Positions 43,902 to 54,035 of a stretch of 64,000 bases of DNA are shown here, in pieces; within the stretch, counting starts at the first letter, position 1, and each line of letters opens with the position of its first letter. The position numbers and the translations under genes are program-made. Source of the stretch: Pirellula sp. Lineage in GTDB: Bacteria; Planctomycetota; Planctomycetia; Pirellulales; PNKZ01. Location of the stretch: NCBI GenBank assembly GCA_013822735.1, contig PNKZ01000003.1, positions 248,001 through 312,000 of the forward strand. Direction: 5' to 3'. The notes under the pieces were generated by a model that worked only from the letters and a program-made list of their open reading frames with translations, had not been told where the DNA came from and ran no database searches.

Positions 43902-46900
43902 GCCTTCCTCGTCGGTCGGAGCCTCGTCCCCGCGCCGGCCTCCTCGCGCTGATGGTCGCCCTGCTCGGGGTCGCGGCCGCGGGGAGCGTCGTTGTGAACA
44001 CCGTGGTTCTTGCGCAAGCTCCGGCCGAAGTCGGCGGCCAACCGTTGCCGCGCTTTCGCCGCGTGTTTGCTCCCGCCGACCAGTTCCAAGCGTGGCCGTT
44101 TCAGAACGAGCGCTACCTGCCGCTGCCGGGCCCGGAATTCGAAGACTTAGTCCGGCGCGCGGAAGCGGCGACTTCCGATGCCGGTCTTCCGGCCGGTTCC
44201 GAAGTTCTTTCCTGTCGCTACACCGCGAAGTTCGACGACGTCGATCTCACGGGCGAAGGGGAGATCGATCTCCGTCGCCGCAACGGCGAAACGCGATTGG
44301 TCCGTCTGGCCCCGTTCGGCTTGGCCGCGTTTAATGCGCGCTGGAGCGAAGGAGACGTTCCGGCGCGCTTGGGAGTTTCGGCCGGCGGCGACGCCTTGCT
44401 GCTGGTCGATCGCGACGACACGCTGCGCTTCGCTTGGAAGCAGCGCGTGGTGCGCGAATCGGCCGACGTGGTTTCGTTGTTCGTCGACTTCCCGCACTGC
44501 CCCGTGGTATCGCTGACGTTGGAACTGCCCGAGGCGTACGACGTCCAACGGGGCGAGTATGCCTTAGAGCGGAGCGAGAAGCCGAAAGACGGCCGCTACA
44601 CTTGGACGCTGCTCGCGGCCGGCGGACGATTGCGCGTGCGGTTCGCGAAGCGCGAAGCGGAGCTCGATTTGCGTCGCAACGGCGTGCGCATCGACTCCGC
44701 CTACGACTTCACGGAACGGGGCATCGAACTCACGGCGCAACTCCGCATCGACGCGCTCCATGCGCCGCTGGAAACGATCACGCTGGAACTCGATCCCGGC
44801 CTGACGCTGGTCGACGCCCGATTGCCGGATCGCCGCATCACGTGGTTTGCGTTACCGGAAGCTCCCGCCCCTCCCGCACCGGCGCCGGCAGCTCCTAAGC
44901 CGACGGCGACGAAGCCCGCCGACTCTAAAGCAGGGCCTGCCAAACCGACGGCCACGTCGACGAAGCCCGCCCCGAAGGCGACGGGAACGAAGCCCGCCGC
45001 CGCTCCTTCGGCGAAGCCTACAGCAACGCCGCCGGCCGTGGTTGCGAAGCCTGCCGTCGCGCCGCCGGCTCGTCCGCAACGCTATGTCCTAGAGTTCGAG
45101 CGCCCGTTGGTCGGCGCCGGGCGCACGTTGTTCCTCAAGGCGGTAGCGCCGCTCGTGGTCGGGCGTCGGCATCGCGTGCCGACGTTGCGCGCTCCGGATC
45201 TGTTTTGGCAACAAGCGACGCTGACGCTTTCCGTCCCTGCACCGCTCGAGATCGTGCGGCTCGATCCGCGCGAGAGCGTGTTTACGAATCCCGTGCCGCT
45301 GGCGGGCAATCGCCCGGGCGAAGCGGTCGAGGTACAGTGCTTCGCTCCTTCGGCAAGCGCCGACTTGTTGCTTGCCCGCCGCAATCGGCCGGTCGATGCG
45401 TCGACCGTCACGCTTTGGAGCGTGCGCGAAGAAGAAGCCGCGGCGACGTTCCACGGCGAGTTCCGCATCGAGGTCGGCCATCGTTTCATGCTCGAGGCCG
45501 ATCTCCCGTCGCGCTGGATCATCGATTCCGTCGTTTCGAGCCCCGCCACGGCCCTGGCCGATTGGTCGCTTTCCGACGCCGCCGATCGACGACGAACGCT
45601 CTCGCTCCGGTTGGCGCAGCCGCTGGCGCCCGATCGCCCGTTGCGGATCACGATCGTCGGACGTTTGAAACATCACAACGTCGGCGACCGACTCACGCGC
45701 GAGCAAATGCGGTTCGTGGAGTTTCGCAACACCGCCGATCCGCGACCGCTGTACGGACTGCGCGCCGAAGAAGGCTTGCGGCTGCAGCTGCGCGACGGCG
45801 ACGATTCGAAAGCAGTCGTCTCCGCGGAGCGCCTCGATCCGGTGCGGCGCGAATTGCTGGGCAGCTTCATCGCCGACTATTTGCTTTCCGGCGCCGATTT
45901 CTGGGAAGTCGACGTTCGGCGCGGGCTGGCCGACTTCGCGGCCGTCGTGGCCGTCGATGCGCGCTTGAAGGTACCGACCGAGACCATCGCGCCTCTCGCG
46001 CCCACGCCGCCCGTTTGGCAGTTGCAAGAAGAGTACCGCATTCATTTGCGGAACGCGGTCGGTATGCCGCTCGAGCAAGTGCGCGTGCGCATCGCCCCCG
46101 CGAAGACGACGCCGCTCCAGTGGACGCTCGGCGGCGGGCGCGGCGGACAGATTTCCGCCGTGCGACTCGCGGCATCCGATGCGGCCGCCGCCGGCCTGCC
46201 GAGCGTCGCGGCGGAAGAAATCTGGGAGATCACGTTTCGCAAACCGCCGACGGGGGAAGTGGAATTGGAAGGGCGACGGGAGTCGCCGCTGACGACGCAA
46301 ACGCCCGTCTCGCTGGCATCGGTCGTCGATGCCGCGCCGCAGTCGGGCGAAGTGCGCGTGACGGCCGACGCCGCCATGCCGGTACGCTTGATCAATCGCA
46401 CGCTCACTCCGCTGCCGGCCGCCGACGATGCGGAAGAGTCGGGCCTGCGCGGACTGTACCGTTACACGCCGGGGCTCGCTTCGACTTCGGAACTCGCGGC
46501 GCTCGAAGTCGCACAAGTGCGCGGGAATGAGAATGCGTCGCCCGCGGCGCTAGTGTGGCTCTTGCGCTACGATTCGAAATACGACGCCGCCCGACGACTC
46601 GTCCATCGTGCGACGCTCTACATGCAGGCTTTGCAAAACGAGCGTTGCCGACTCGTGGTCGACGAGCCGGCGCAACTCGCGGCCGTGCGCGTCAACGGCG
46701 TATCGCTCGCCGGCATTCATGGTCGCGAGGCGGAAATTAAGCTCGATTCGGCCGGCGCGCTCATGCGCGTCGAGGTCGACTTTACGACGACCGACGAAGC
46801 TGCAGGTCGACTCCGCATGCTGGAACTTCCCGTCGTACGGCTCGAAGTTCCCGTACTGTTAACCGTGCGCGAGGTGGCGGTGCCGACGTCGTTCGACGTG

Positions 46901-49900
46901 CCGGCCGACGCCGGGCTGCGGTCGTTGCGGACCAATGAAGGGGGACTGAGTTTGCGTCGGTTGTTCGGCCCGCTCGTTTCGCCGGATGCGACGGCGACGC
47001 TGACGCTTCCCTCGGGCCTCGGCGGCGGCGTCGCAACGACCGGTTTGCGACTGCCGCGCGCCACGCGCGACGTTGCGGAAGCGGTACGACTCCATTCGGC
47101 GCTCGGCGCCGTCTTACGCGAGCATAGTAGCCGCGGGCAAGATAATGCCGCGACCGACTCCCAACTGCCGCTGACGTGGGCCGATGCTTGGCAGGCGGCG
47201 CTCTTGCGGCAACCGTCCGGCGTCGCGACGTCGTTACGTTTTGATGCGCAGAACTTACGCACGGCGGGAGTCGCGGCGGAATCGATCGTCGCGACGGGAA
47301 TCCGTCCGGCGGACGACGATAAGGCGATCGGCGAGCAAACGTTGGAAGCCGCGGGCTTGGTGTTGGCCGTCGACGGTCGTGGTTTTGTGCTGACGACCTG
47401 CGGCGCGGCCTACACCGACGACGACGATACGCTCCGTGTTTTCACTCCGCAGGCCCTGCACGCGAGTCGCGGCGAAGCGGAGACTCCGTGTGAATTGAGT
47501 GATTGGAAGTCGGCCCCGGCAGGCGCCTGGAGCCTGTTGCCGACGAGCCCGAGCCTGTTTGCCGGCGAACCGCTCGGGCAAGACTACGTTGTGCCCTTGG
47601 AAGGAGATACCTGGGGCGTGTGGATCATTCGGCGCGAGATTCCGCCGCTCTTGGCGCTGGCGTTCGTGGCCGCCGGGTTCGTGCTGGCCCGCATTCTGTT
47701 CACGGCCCGGCGCGGGATGCTACCGCTGGTCGCGTGCGCGTTCGCCGTCATGGCGGCCGTGTTGCCCGACTGGATCGGGGCGGGCGCCGCATCGCTCCTG
47801 CTCGGCCTCGCGGCGGGAGTCGCCGTGTGCGTGATTTTGCCGCCGCGCGGGCGCATCCGTTCGCAACATTTGGGCGTCGGTACGGTGAACGAATCGGAGC
47901 GGCGCAGCGCTTCGAGGCCTTCGCGCGCGGCCCCGTCGCCGACCGCACCTTTGACGATCTGGTTGGCCGCGGCTTGTTGGGCGTCGACTGCATGCGCACA
48001 GTCGCCGGCCGCGACCCCGCCCGCGGACGCGGGAGCGTCGCAGCCCGCGGCGATGGTGTTCATTCCCGTCGATGAGAAGGGGAAGCCGAGCGGCGATCGG
48101 TACCAGGTGCCGGAGCGGCTGTTGCGCAGCTTGCAGGGGCGCGTGGGGCCGGACGCCGTCGCCGACTCGCCGGTGCTAATTCAGAGTGCACGCTACACGG
48201 CGCAGGTCGGCCGCGATGTGGAGCAAGCGCGTTACGTCGTCACGGAACTCCATGCGACGTTCGAATTGTTTGCCATGCAAGGGCCGGCTCGTGCGACGGT
48301 GCCGCTGGGGGTGGGACCTTGGTTGCCGGCCGGCGGCTCGGGCACGCTGACGGCGATGATCGACGGGCGGATGGTCGACGTCGAAACGACCCCCGGCGGG
48401 CAATCGATCTTGCTCGAGGTTGCCGAGGCGGGCGCCGCGCGACTGGAACTGACGTTGCGTCCCGCGGTGGTTGCCGCGGCCGGAGCTGCGACGTCGTTTT
48501 CGCTGGCGGTGCCGCGCGTCACCGATGCGGAGTTGCGGGTCGTCGCTCCTCCGGAGCTTGCCGACCTGACGGTCGCCGGCGCCGCCGAGGCGTTGCGTTG
48601 GTCGAAAGATCGGCATGAAGCGCAGGTGCGGCTGGCCGTGACCGATAAGCTTGCGCTTTCGTGGTCGGCGCAGTCGAACGTCGAGGCGCAGGCTTATTCC
48701 GTCGATCGATTGACATGGTTGCGCGTGCGTCCGGGGTCGATGGTGCTCGACCTCCGGCTCGTCGTACGCCCGCCGGCCGCCGGCGTGAAAGAAATCTTGC
48801 TGACGGCCGATCCGCGCCTGCAGTGGTTGCCGAAGCGCGGCGAAGATTCGTTGATTGCGGACGTCGAGCAAACCCCGGTGACGAACGACCAAGCGGTGGT
48901 CGGACAGCGCATTCGCTTGGAACTTTCGCGACCGATCGTGAAGGAAGAGACCGTGGAGGTGAGCTTCTTGCTCACGGGCGGGGCGGGCGTGGGGAACATG
49001 CGGCGACCGGAACTTCGCTTGGCCGAGGAAACGCCCGGCCTGCGACTCTTCGCGTACAGCGTCGACCCGCTGCTCGAGTCGAGCGTGCAACTCGGCACGG
49101 GAGTGAAGCCGCTGGCGGTGCCGGAATTTTTGAAGGCCTGGGGGCGTGATACGTTGCTGCCGCAAGCGGCCTACACGCTGACGGCGACGACCAACACTTG
49201 GACGCTTTCGGCGCGTCCGAAGCGCGCCGTGTTCGACGCGCGGCAGACCGAGGTCGTGGTGTGCGGCGCGCGGAAGTTGGATCTAGTGCTGGAAGCGGAA
49301 GTCGACGTGGCCGAGGGGTTGCTCTATCACCATGAGCTGCAAACGCCGCCGGAGATGACGATCGATTCGGTCGACGTGGCCGAGGTCGGCGACGATTCCG
49401 GCGGACGCGTAGGTCGCTGGTCGCGCGACGATCAGGGGAAAGTCATGGTGTTTCTCCGTACGCCGATCGGCGAGAAACATCGCCTGACTTTGCGCGGCAA
49501 GCTCCCGCTGGCGGGCTCGGCGACGGATAAGAAGCCGAAGGCCGGCAATGGCGACGACGGGGCTGCGCCCTTGGCGATCGGCGGAGAGACGGCTTTGCCG
49601 CAGTTGCGGCTGCTCGGGCCGCGCACGGACGAACGCACGGTGCGCATCGCACGCTTGCCCGAGGTGCTGGCGAGTATCGAGGGAGCGACGCACCTGAAGA
49701 GCGTGGGCGTCGACACGGCCGATTCCGGAGTTGCCGGGGCGCGCGTGATCGACGTGCTGCAAGTGTCGGGCTCGTCGCCGGCGGCGAAGCTCAAGGTGTC
49801 GCCGAATCCGCAAGCCGCCTCGGCGCAGCTGGTTTCCACGTATTTGCCGGAGGGGAAGGCGTGGCAATATGAATTGCGGATCGGCGTCGATGTGAAGAGC

Positions 49901-51370
49901 GGGCTGCTTGACGAACTGACGCTCGAACTGCCGCCGCAAATTGCGACGCCGCTGGCCTTGTCGCCTTCTATGCCGTATGAGGTGGTGGCGGGCTCCGGCA
50001 ATGCTCAACGCCGGCTCGTGCTCCGGCCGCGGCAGGCGATCGCGGGGAAGTTCGAAGTATTACTACAGGCCGGACTCACCGAAGCCCGGCGCGACGAACC
50101 TTTGCCGGTCGCGCGAATGTTGCGCGTGCCGTCGGTCGTGCATTTGCTCCGCTTGCCGCGCCATAGCGGGCTCACGCCGATTCGTTGGGAGACCTCGCAA
50201 CTGGCGCCCACGCGCTCGGCGAAGGTCGCGAGCAAGGGGGTCGCCGAAGAAGAATGGGACGCATATCGCGTCGTCGGCCCTGACCCGCAGGCCGTGTTGC
50301 GTTCGGCGCGCGGCGGCGGCCGGCCGTATGTGCGTTTGGCCGAACATCGCTTGTTGCCCGGCAGCGACGGCGCGCTGGTCGGCTTGAGTTCGTTCTTGAT
50401 GGAGCCTGCGTCGACGAGCGCGGGCGTATTGCTCCTGCCGGCCGATGCGGAGTTGTTGCTCGTCACGACGGCCGGAGCGGTCGTGCATGCCGAGTCTGCC
50501 GCGGCGGGCGTGTGGACGGTGCCGTTCGCTTCCGAGCAGATGCCGCACGACATCGACGTGCTCTATCGCTTGCCGTCGCGCGGGTATGCTTCGGGGGAAA
50601 CGCATACCGAAACGTTCGCGGTGCCGCGCTGGGAAGGGGTGCGCGCCGAACGTTCGTTGGCCGCGGTGTTGTCGCAGCGGAGCGGCCCGCGACATCTGCC
50701 GACCGACGGCAACCTCGTCGGTACTTTGCGCTCGCGACAGATTCGCCTGACGGCCCTCGACGCCGTGCTCGCCGATCTGGCGGGCGACGGTTCGCGCGCC
50801 GCGGCCGAGTGGGCGGCGCCGCTCGTGCAAAGCCGCTTGGAAACGGTGCGCGACTTGCGCATCGACACGGCCGCGCTCGGCGACACGGCGGAAGGGCGCG
50901 CGGCCCGAGAGTTCTTGGCGGCGTCCGACCTGCAATCGGCCGCCGCGAAACTTCCCGCGGCGACGTTGGCGCCGCCGGCCGGCGTCGACCTCACGACGCT
51001 CTGGCGCAGCGGCCCGGCCGACGCTTGCGACGCCGTCTATCTGGCCGCCGACGAAGAACTTGCCGAACTCCGGCTCCGTGTTGCGCCGCGCGAGATCCAT
51101 CGCGATTGGCGCGTCTACTACCTGCCCGCCCTCTGCGTGTCGGCGGCGCTCGCTTGTTGGGCCTTCGCGCGCGTCGACGGGTTCCTCCGCTGGCCGCAAT
51201 TGGCCGCGGTCGTCGTCGGCACCGCGTGGCTGCTGTTCCTACGGCCCACGATCGTCGGCTGGATCATCTTGGCCGTGGTCGTCGGTTGTCGACTTCATCC
51301 GAGCCTGCGACACGTGCGCGAGCGGCTCTTGAACGTGAGTCCGAAGCTCAGCGCCCTGCGAAAATCATAG
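43898..51370 (+). CDS. Giant exported protein of 2490 aa containing two modules, each with its own signal sequence
   Basis: ATG at 43898 overlaps the upstream stop. Module A (1-1329) begins with signal peptide GLLALMVALLGVAAAGSVVV, contains a Pro/Ala/Lys/Thr-rich linker at about 323-395, a long beta-rich region, and ends in three hydrophobic segments (LLALAFVAAGFVLARILF, LVACAFAVMAAVL, ASLLLGLAAGVAVCVIL). A polar linker with a GTG codon at 47885 (residue 1330) then leads into a second signal-peptide-like segment, APLTIWLAAACWASTACAQS, and module B (to 2490), again beta-rich, with terminal segments YYLPALCVSAALACWAF, LAAVVVGTAWLLFL and TIVGWIILAVVVGC. No stop separates the modules. It could be one polytopic protein, or GTG 47885 could start a third gene. 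Function is unknown. Confidence 0.85.
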   Translation: MSLPRRSEPRPRAGLLALMVALLGVAAAGSVVVNTVVLAQAPAEVGGQPLPRFRRVFAPADQFQAWPFQNERYLPLPGPEFEDLVRRAEAATSDAGLPAGSEVLSCRYTAKFDDVDLTGEGEIDLRRRNGETRLVRLAPFGLAAFNARWSEGDVPARLGVSAGGDALLLVDRDDTLRFAWKQRVVRESADVVSLFVDFPHCPVVSLTLELPEAYDVQRGEYALERSEKPKDGRYTWTLLAAGGRLRVRFAKREAELDLRRNGVRIDSAYDFTERGIELTAQLRIDALHAPLETITLELDPGLTLVDARLPDRRITWFALPEAPAPPAPAPAAPKPTATKPADSKAGPAKPTATSTKPAPKATGTKPAAAPSAKPTATPPAVVAKPAVAPPARPQRYVLEFERPLVGAGRTLFLKAVAPLVVGRRHRVPTLRAPDLFWQQATLTLSVPAPLEIVRLDPRESVFTNPVPLAGNRPGEAVEVQCFAPSASADLLLARRNRPVDASTVTLWSVREEEAAATFHGEFRIEVGHRFMLEADLPSRWIIDSVVSSPATALADWSLSDAADRRRTLSLRLAQPLAPDRPLRITIVGRLKHHNVGDRLTREQMRFVEFRNTADPRPLYGLRAEEGLRLQLRDGDDSKAVVSAERLDPVRRELLGSFIADYLLSGADFWEVDVRRGLADFAAVVAVDARLKVPTETIAPLAPTPPVWQLQEEYRIHLRNAVGMPLEQVRVRIAPAKTTPLQWTLGGGRGGQISAVRLAASDAAAAGLPSVAAEEIWEITFRKPPTGEVELEGRRESPLTTQTPVSLASVVDAAPQSGEVRVTADAAMPVRLINRTLTPLPAADDAEESGLRGLYRYTPGLASTSELAALEVAQVRGNENASPAALVWLLRYDSKYDAARRLVHRATLYMQALQNERCRLVVDEPAQLAAVRVNGVSLAGIHGREAEIKLDSAGALMRVEVDFTTTDEAAGRLRMLELPVVRLEVPVLLTVREVAVPTSFDVPADAGLRSLRTNEGGLSLRRLFGPLVSPDATATLTLPSGLGGGVATTGLRLPRATRDVAEAVRLHSALGAVLREHSSRGQDNAATDSQLPLTWADAWQAALLRQPSGVATSLRFDAQNLRTAGVAAESIVATGIRPADDDKAIGEQTLEAAGLVLAVDGRGFVLTTCGAAYTDDDDTLRVFTPQALHASRGEAETPCELSDWKSAPAGAWSLLPTSPSLFAGEPLGQDYVVPLEGDTWGVWIIRREIPPLLALAFVAAGFVLARILFTARRGMLPLVACAFAVMAAVLPDWIGAGAASLLLGLAAGVAVCVILPPRGRIRSQHLGVGTVNESERRSASRPSRAAPSPTAPLTIWLAAACWASTACAQSPAATPPADAGASQPAAMVFIPVDEKGKPSGDRYQVPERLLRSLQGRVGPDAVADSPVLIQSARYTAQVGRDVEQARYVVTELHATFELFAMQGPARATVPLGVGPWLPAGGSGTLTAMIDGRMVDVETTPGGQSILLEVAEAGAARLELTLRPAVVAAAGAATSFSLAVPRVTDAELRVVAPPELADLTVAGAAEALRWSKDRHEAQVRLAVTDKLALSWSAQSNVEAQAYSVDRLTWLRVRPGSMVLDLRLVVRPPAAGVKEILLTADPRLQWLPKRGEDSLIADVEQTPVTNDQAVVGQRIRLELSRPIVKEETVEVSFLLTGGAGVGNMRRPELRLAEETPGLRLFAYSVDPLLESSVQLGTGVKPLAVPEFLKAWGRDTLLPQAAYTLTATTNTWTLSARPKRAVFDARQTEVVVCGARKLDLVLEAEVDVAEGLLYHHELQTPPEMTIDSVDVAEVGDDSGGRVGRWSRDDQGKVMVFLRTPIGEKHRLTLRGKLPLAGSATDKKPKAGNGDDGAAPLAIGGETALPQLRLLGPRTDERTVRIARLPEVLASIEGATHLKSVGVDTADSGVAGARVIDVLQVSGSSPAAKLKVSPNPQAASAQLVSTYLPEGKAWQYELRIGVDVKSGLLDELTLELPPQIATPLALSPSMPYEVVAGSGNAQRRLVLRPRQAIAGKFEVLLQAGLTEARRDEPLPVARMLRVPSVVHLLRLPRHSGLTPIRWETSQLAPTRSAKVASKGVAEEEWDAYRVVGPDPQAVLRSARGGGRPYVRLAEHRLLPGSDGALVGLSSFLMEPASTSAGVLLLPADAELLLVTTAGAVVHAESAAAGVWTVPFASEQMPHDIDVLYRLPSRGYASGETHTETFAVPRWEGVRAERSLAAVLSQRSGPRHLPTDGNLVGTLRSRQIRLTALDAVLADLAGDGSRAAAEWAAPLVQSRLETVRDLRIDTAALGDTAEGRAAREFLAASDLQSAAAKLPAATLAPPAGVDLTTLWRSGPADACDAVYLAADEELAELRLRVAPREIHRDWRVYYLPALCVSAALACWAFARVDGFLRWPQLAAVVVGTAWLLFLRPTIVGWIILAVVVGCRLHPSLRHVRERLLNVSPKLSALRKS

Positions 51371-51581
51371 AGTTTCGCGTGCTTTTCCGGCCGGCGTCCC
51401 GGCGATGCCGGCATGGCGAGGGCCGATCGATCTTGGCGCGCCGCGACCCTTGGGGTACCTTTCGCCCGCTCGTTTCGACGTCGAGGATCGGCGTCGCGGA
51501 AGCGAGTCGGAATACCGCGTCCGTGCGGCCGTGTCGATGCGACGCGGCGCTAAGGACGTGCCGCGAGGGAAGGAGCCCGGA

Positions 51582-52097
51582 ATGAGCGCGCCCTATCAAA
51601 ACGTCGGTTTCCACGTCCGGTGGATGATTCGTCGCGATATGCAAGAAGTGCTCGCGATCGAAGCGGAATCGTTTGAGTTCCCTTGGTCGGAAGAAGAGTT
51701 CATTCGCTGCCTGCGGCAACGCAACTGCATCGGCATGGTCGCGGAGCTGAACGACGAAATCGTCGGCTACATGATCTACGAGCTCCACAAGAACCGGCTG
51801 CACGTTCTGAACTTCGCCGTCGACGCGACCGGCCGACGCCAAGGGGTCGGCTCGAAGATGATTTCCAAGCTCGTCGGCAAGCTCTCGCCGCAACGCCGCA
51901 GCCGCATCCTGCTCGAAGTGCGCGAGACGAATCTCGCCGCTCAGCTGTTCTTCCGTGCCCAAGGGTTTCGGGCCGTGAGCGTGTTGCGCGATTTCTACGA
52001 CGACACGACCGAAGACGCGTACGTGATGCAGTACCGCTATCGCGAAGCCGAAGTTCCCGCCCTCGACGCCTCGCAGATCACGCGACTGGCCGGCTAG
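51582..52097 (+). CDS. rimI: Ribosomal-protein-alanine N-acetyltransferase RimI-like
   Basis: 171 aa from ATG at 51582 with AGGGAAGGAG upstream. GNAT fold: N-terminal RDMQEVLAIEAESFEFPWSEEEF is the RimI signature (E-x-x-x-F-x-x-PW-x-x-x-x-F). Acetyl-CoA loop is DATGRRQGVGSKMI (R-R-x-G-V-G), and VRETNLAAQLFFRAQGFRAV is motif B. In E. coli RimI acetylates the N-terminus of ribosomal protein S18; other members act on diverse N-termini. It follows the giant-protein gene by about 210 bases and is probably independent. Confidence 0.9.
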   Translation: MSAPYQNVGFHVRWMIRRDMQEVLAIEAESFEFPWSEEEFIRCLRQRNCIGMVAELNDEIVGYMIYELHKNRLHVLNFAVDATGRRQGVGSKMISKLVGKLSPQRRSRILLEVRETNLAAQLFFRAQGFRAVSVLRDFYDDTTEDAYVMQYRYREAEVPALDASQITRLAG

Positions 52098-52118
52098 TAC
52101 TTCAGTGCCGGTTTTCTT

Positions 52119-52191
52119 CGCGAGCGGCGGGGTTTATCCCCGCCGTCTTCTTTGGCGTTCCCAGTCGGCGGAGATAAACTCCGCCGCTCGC
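52119..52191. repeat. GAGCGGCGG...TTTATC palindromic repeat
   Basis: CGCGAGCGGCGGGGTTTATC continuing CCCGCCG (52119-52145) pairs with CGGCGGAGATAAACTCCGCC ending GCTCGC (52166-52191). It lies between convergent genes rimI and the TPR gene. Confidence 0.7.
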
Positions 52192-52245
52192 CGCGAGAGA
52201 CTCTTCAACGACCGCCGACTCGCATTCGTCCGCACGGTCGTAAAT

Positions 52246-52281
52246 AAAAAAAACGGGGCGGTGTCCCCCGACACCGCCCCG
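52246..52281 (-). terminator. Rho-independent terminator of the TPR lipoprotein gene
   Basis: Minus strand: 12-bp perfect stem (CGGGGCGGTGTC / GACACCGCCCCG, loop of 4) followed by eight T. It is about 30 bases after the stop at 52310. Confidence 0.92.
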
Positions 52282-52309
52282 CCGCGTGCCCCCCGGCTCG
52301 CGTGATTTG

Positions 52310-53290
52310 TTAGCGACGCAGACCTCGACTCGCGTCACGAGTCGGACTTCTTGTCGCAGCGTGAACATGGAGATCGTCTTCCGCCGCGGAATCGTTCACA
52401 TAAATCGGCGCGGAATTTTGTGCGGCGGTGCGCGGCGCCTGCGATGTTGGCGCAGCGGCGCTCGCGTCTTTGTGCGAAGCGTCTTTGGTGGCGGGTAACT
52501 TTGGCGGCGGCTCCCCCTGCCGCATCGCTTCCTCATGCGTGACGCGCACGAATTCTTCGGAGAGTTGCTGCAGAGTTTGCGGCGGTTGTCGCAACGTCGG
52601 ATCGAGTCGCTGCGCTTCCGCGAGCTCACGGCGCGCATCGTCGGTACGCCCTTGCCGCGCGAGAATGATTCCCAAATTATTGTGTGCCGCGGCCGGATTT
52701 ACCGCGTGCGCGAAGGCGTCGTACGCCTCGTCGTACCGCTGTTGTTCGGCCAGAATGACGCCGAGATGGACCCACGATCGCTTATGCCGGGGATCGAGCT
52801 CAATCGCCTTGCGCGCCGACGATTCGGCGTCGTCGATTTCGCCGCACTGGAATTGAAAGTAGGCGTAGTCGTTCCAAAGTTCGGCGTTCTGCGCGTTTTC
52901 TTTCAGCGCGACGGCGTATTCCTTCGCGGCCCGTTTCTGATCGCCGAGTTGATCGTAAAGCACCGCTAAATGCGGGCTGATATCGCGACGATCGGGATCT
53001 AAACTGCGGGCGCGTTCATATTGCTCGACGGCCGCCAAGTGATCGGCGTGCGCTTCCATTTCGCGCGCCGTCGCCATACAAGCGTCGGCGGCGGAGGCGG
53101 AATCCGACGGGGCAGACGTCGCGTTCGCCGTAGGCGATCGCTGCGCCTTCGAATGACGCTCGGCTTGGGGAGCGCGTTGGTTCGTCGCGGCCGTCGTCGG
53201 CAACGGGAACGGCAGGCCGGAGCAGCCGGGATAGATTCCCAACAGCAATAGCGATGCGGCGCGGCGAAGCCTGGAAATGGGGATGGTCAT
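52310..53290 (-). CDS. TPR-repeat protein, probable lipoprotein
   Basis: 326 aa from ATG at 53290. The N-terminus MTIPISRLRRAASLLLLGIY runs into PGCSG, a possible lipoprotein cleavage site with a non-ideal box (Y-P-G-C). Tetratricopeptide units follow from about residue 75: HADHLAAVEQYERARSLDPD, ISPHLAVLYDQLGDQKRAAK, ELWNDYAYFQFQCGEIDDAE, SWVHLGVILAEQQRYDEAYD and AHNNLGIILARQGRTDDARR. Each has the alternating small/large pattern of TPR helices. The final 90 residues are low-complexity. TPR proteins are scaffolds; the partner is unknown. Only weak family signal exists outside the repeats. Confidence 0.85.
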   Translation of the reverse strand: MTIPISRLRRAASLLLLGIYPGCSGLPFPLPTTAATNQRAPQAERHSKAQRSPTANATSAPSDSASAADACMATAREMEAHADHLAAVEQYERARSLDPDRRDISPHLAVLYDQLGDQKRAAKEYAVALKENAQNAELWNDYAYFQFQCGEIDDAESSARKAIELDPRHKRSWVHLGVILAEQQRYDEAYDAFAHAVNPAAAHNNLGIILARQGRTDDARRELAEAQRLDPTLRQPPQTLQQLSEEFVRVTHEEAMRQGEPPPKLPATKDASHKDASAAAPTSQAPRTAAQNSAPIYVNDSAAEDDLHVHAATRSPTRDASRGLRR

Positions 53291-54035
53291 GGATTCGTGC
53301 GGTCGGGGAGCGAGGAGTCGGGACGGCCGGCGCCACGATGGTTCGTCGACGAACACCGCGCGGCTCGTAGCCGTGGTGCGCGTCGCTCCCATCGCCGCCG
53401 TGCGCAAGGGCCGTCACGTCGTCGCTGCGATCGTTATTCGTAGTGGGTGCGTGGTGCTTGGTATTTGTTGTTTGGTACTTATTGCTTAGTGCGTGGTAGC
53501 TGGTGTGAGGTACTGAGCACTCAGTACCGAGTACGGAGTATTCGCGGCCGGAGAACCAATGCCGTGTACGGAGTTCGTCGCAGGGCTGGGGGCGCGAACG
53601 ACGAGAGCGTCGTTCGACCGCGCGACGAGCAAAGTCGTGCGAAGAGAGGAATTCGAATCGCGATGCGCAGCGGGTGTTCGCGTCGCCGCCGGTAAGGCGG
53701 ACGACGGGCGCGCAGTACGGCGACGAATGGGTGCCGGCAAATACATCATGTCGACTGCGGTGGAGGGACCGCAGGCCAAGATCGCGAGTCGAAACGGGGG
53801 GATAACGCTCGGACAGGGCGTCGCTGCGCGGGGGCGCTGCTACGTCCTACGTCGGAGTTGTCCCGCAGATTCGTTGCGAAGCTGCAGACTCCGGCACGGG
53901 GGATTTATCGGTCGTGCCGGTTGGGAACTTTGGAGAAACAGTTCCGAATGTGAAGGGGCTGTTAAGAGTCACGAAGCCGTGCTTGCATGCCGGCAGCCGC
54001 CGGTGGAATCGATCTCGCCACTCGCTACTCGCCCC
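53291..54035. other. 745-base region without recognised gene
   Basis: Contains the low-complexity repeat at 53441-53543. Overlapping open frames across 53559-54485 have no family resemblance and the codon pattern is unconvincing, so none is annotated. Confidence 0.55.
53441..53543. repeat. TGCTTGGTA / GTACTGAGCACTCAGTAC low-complexity repeat
   Basis: GTGGTGCTTGGTATTTGTTG, TTTGGTACTTATTGCTTAGT and GGTACTGAGCACTCAGTACC (self-complementary) in series. The same TGCTTGGT word appears, complemented, inside lhr at 32955-33003. Confidence 0.55.
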
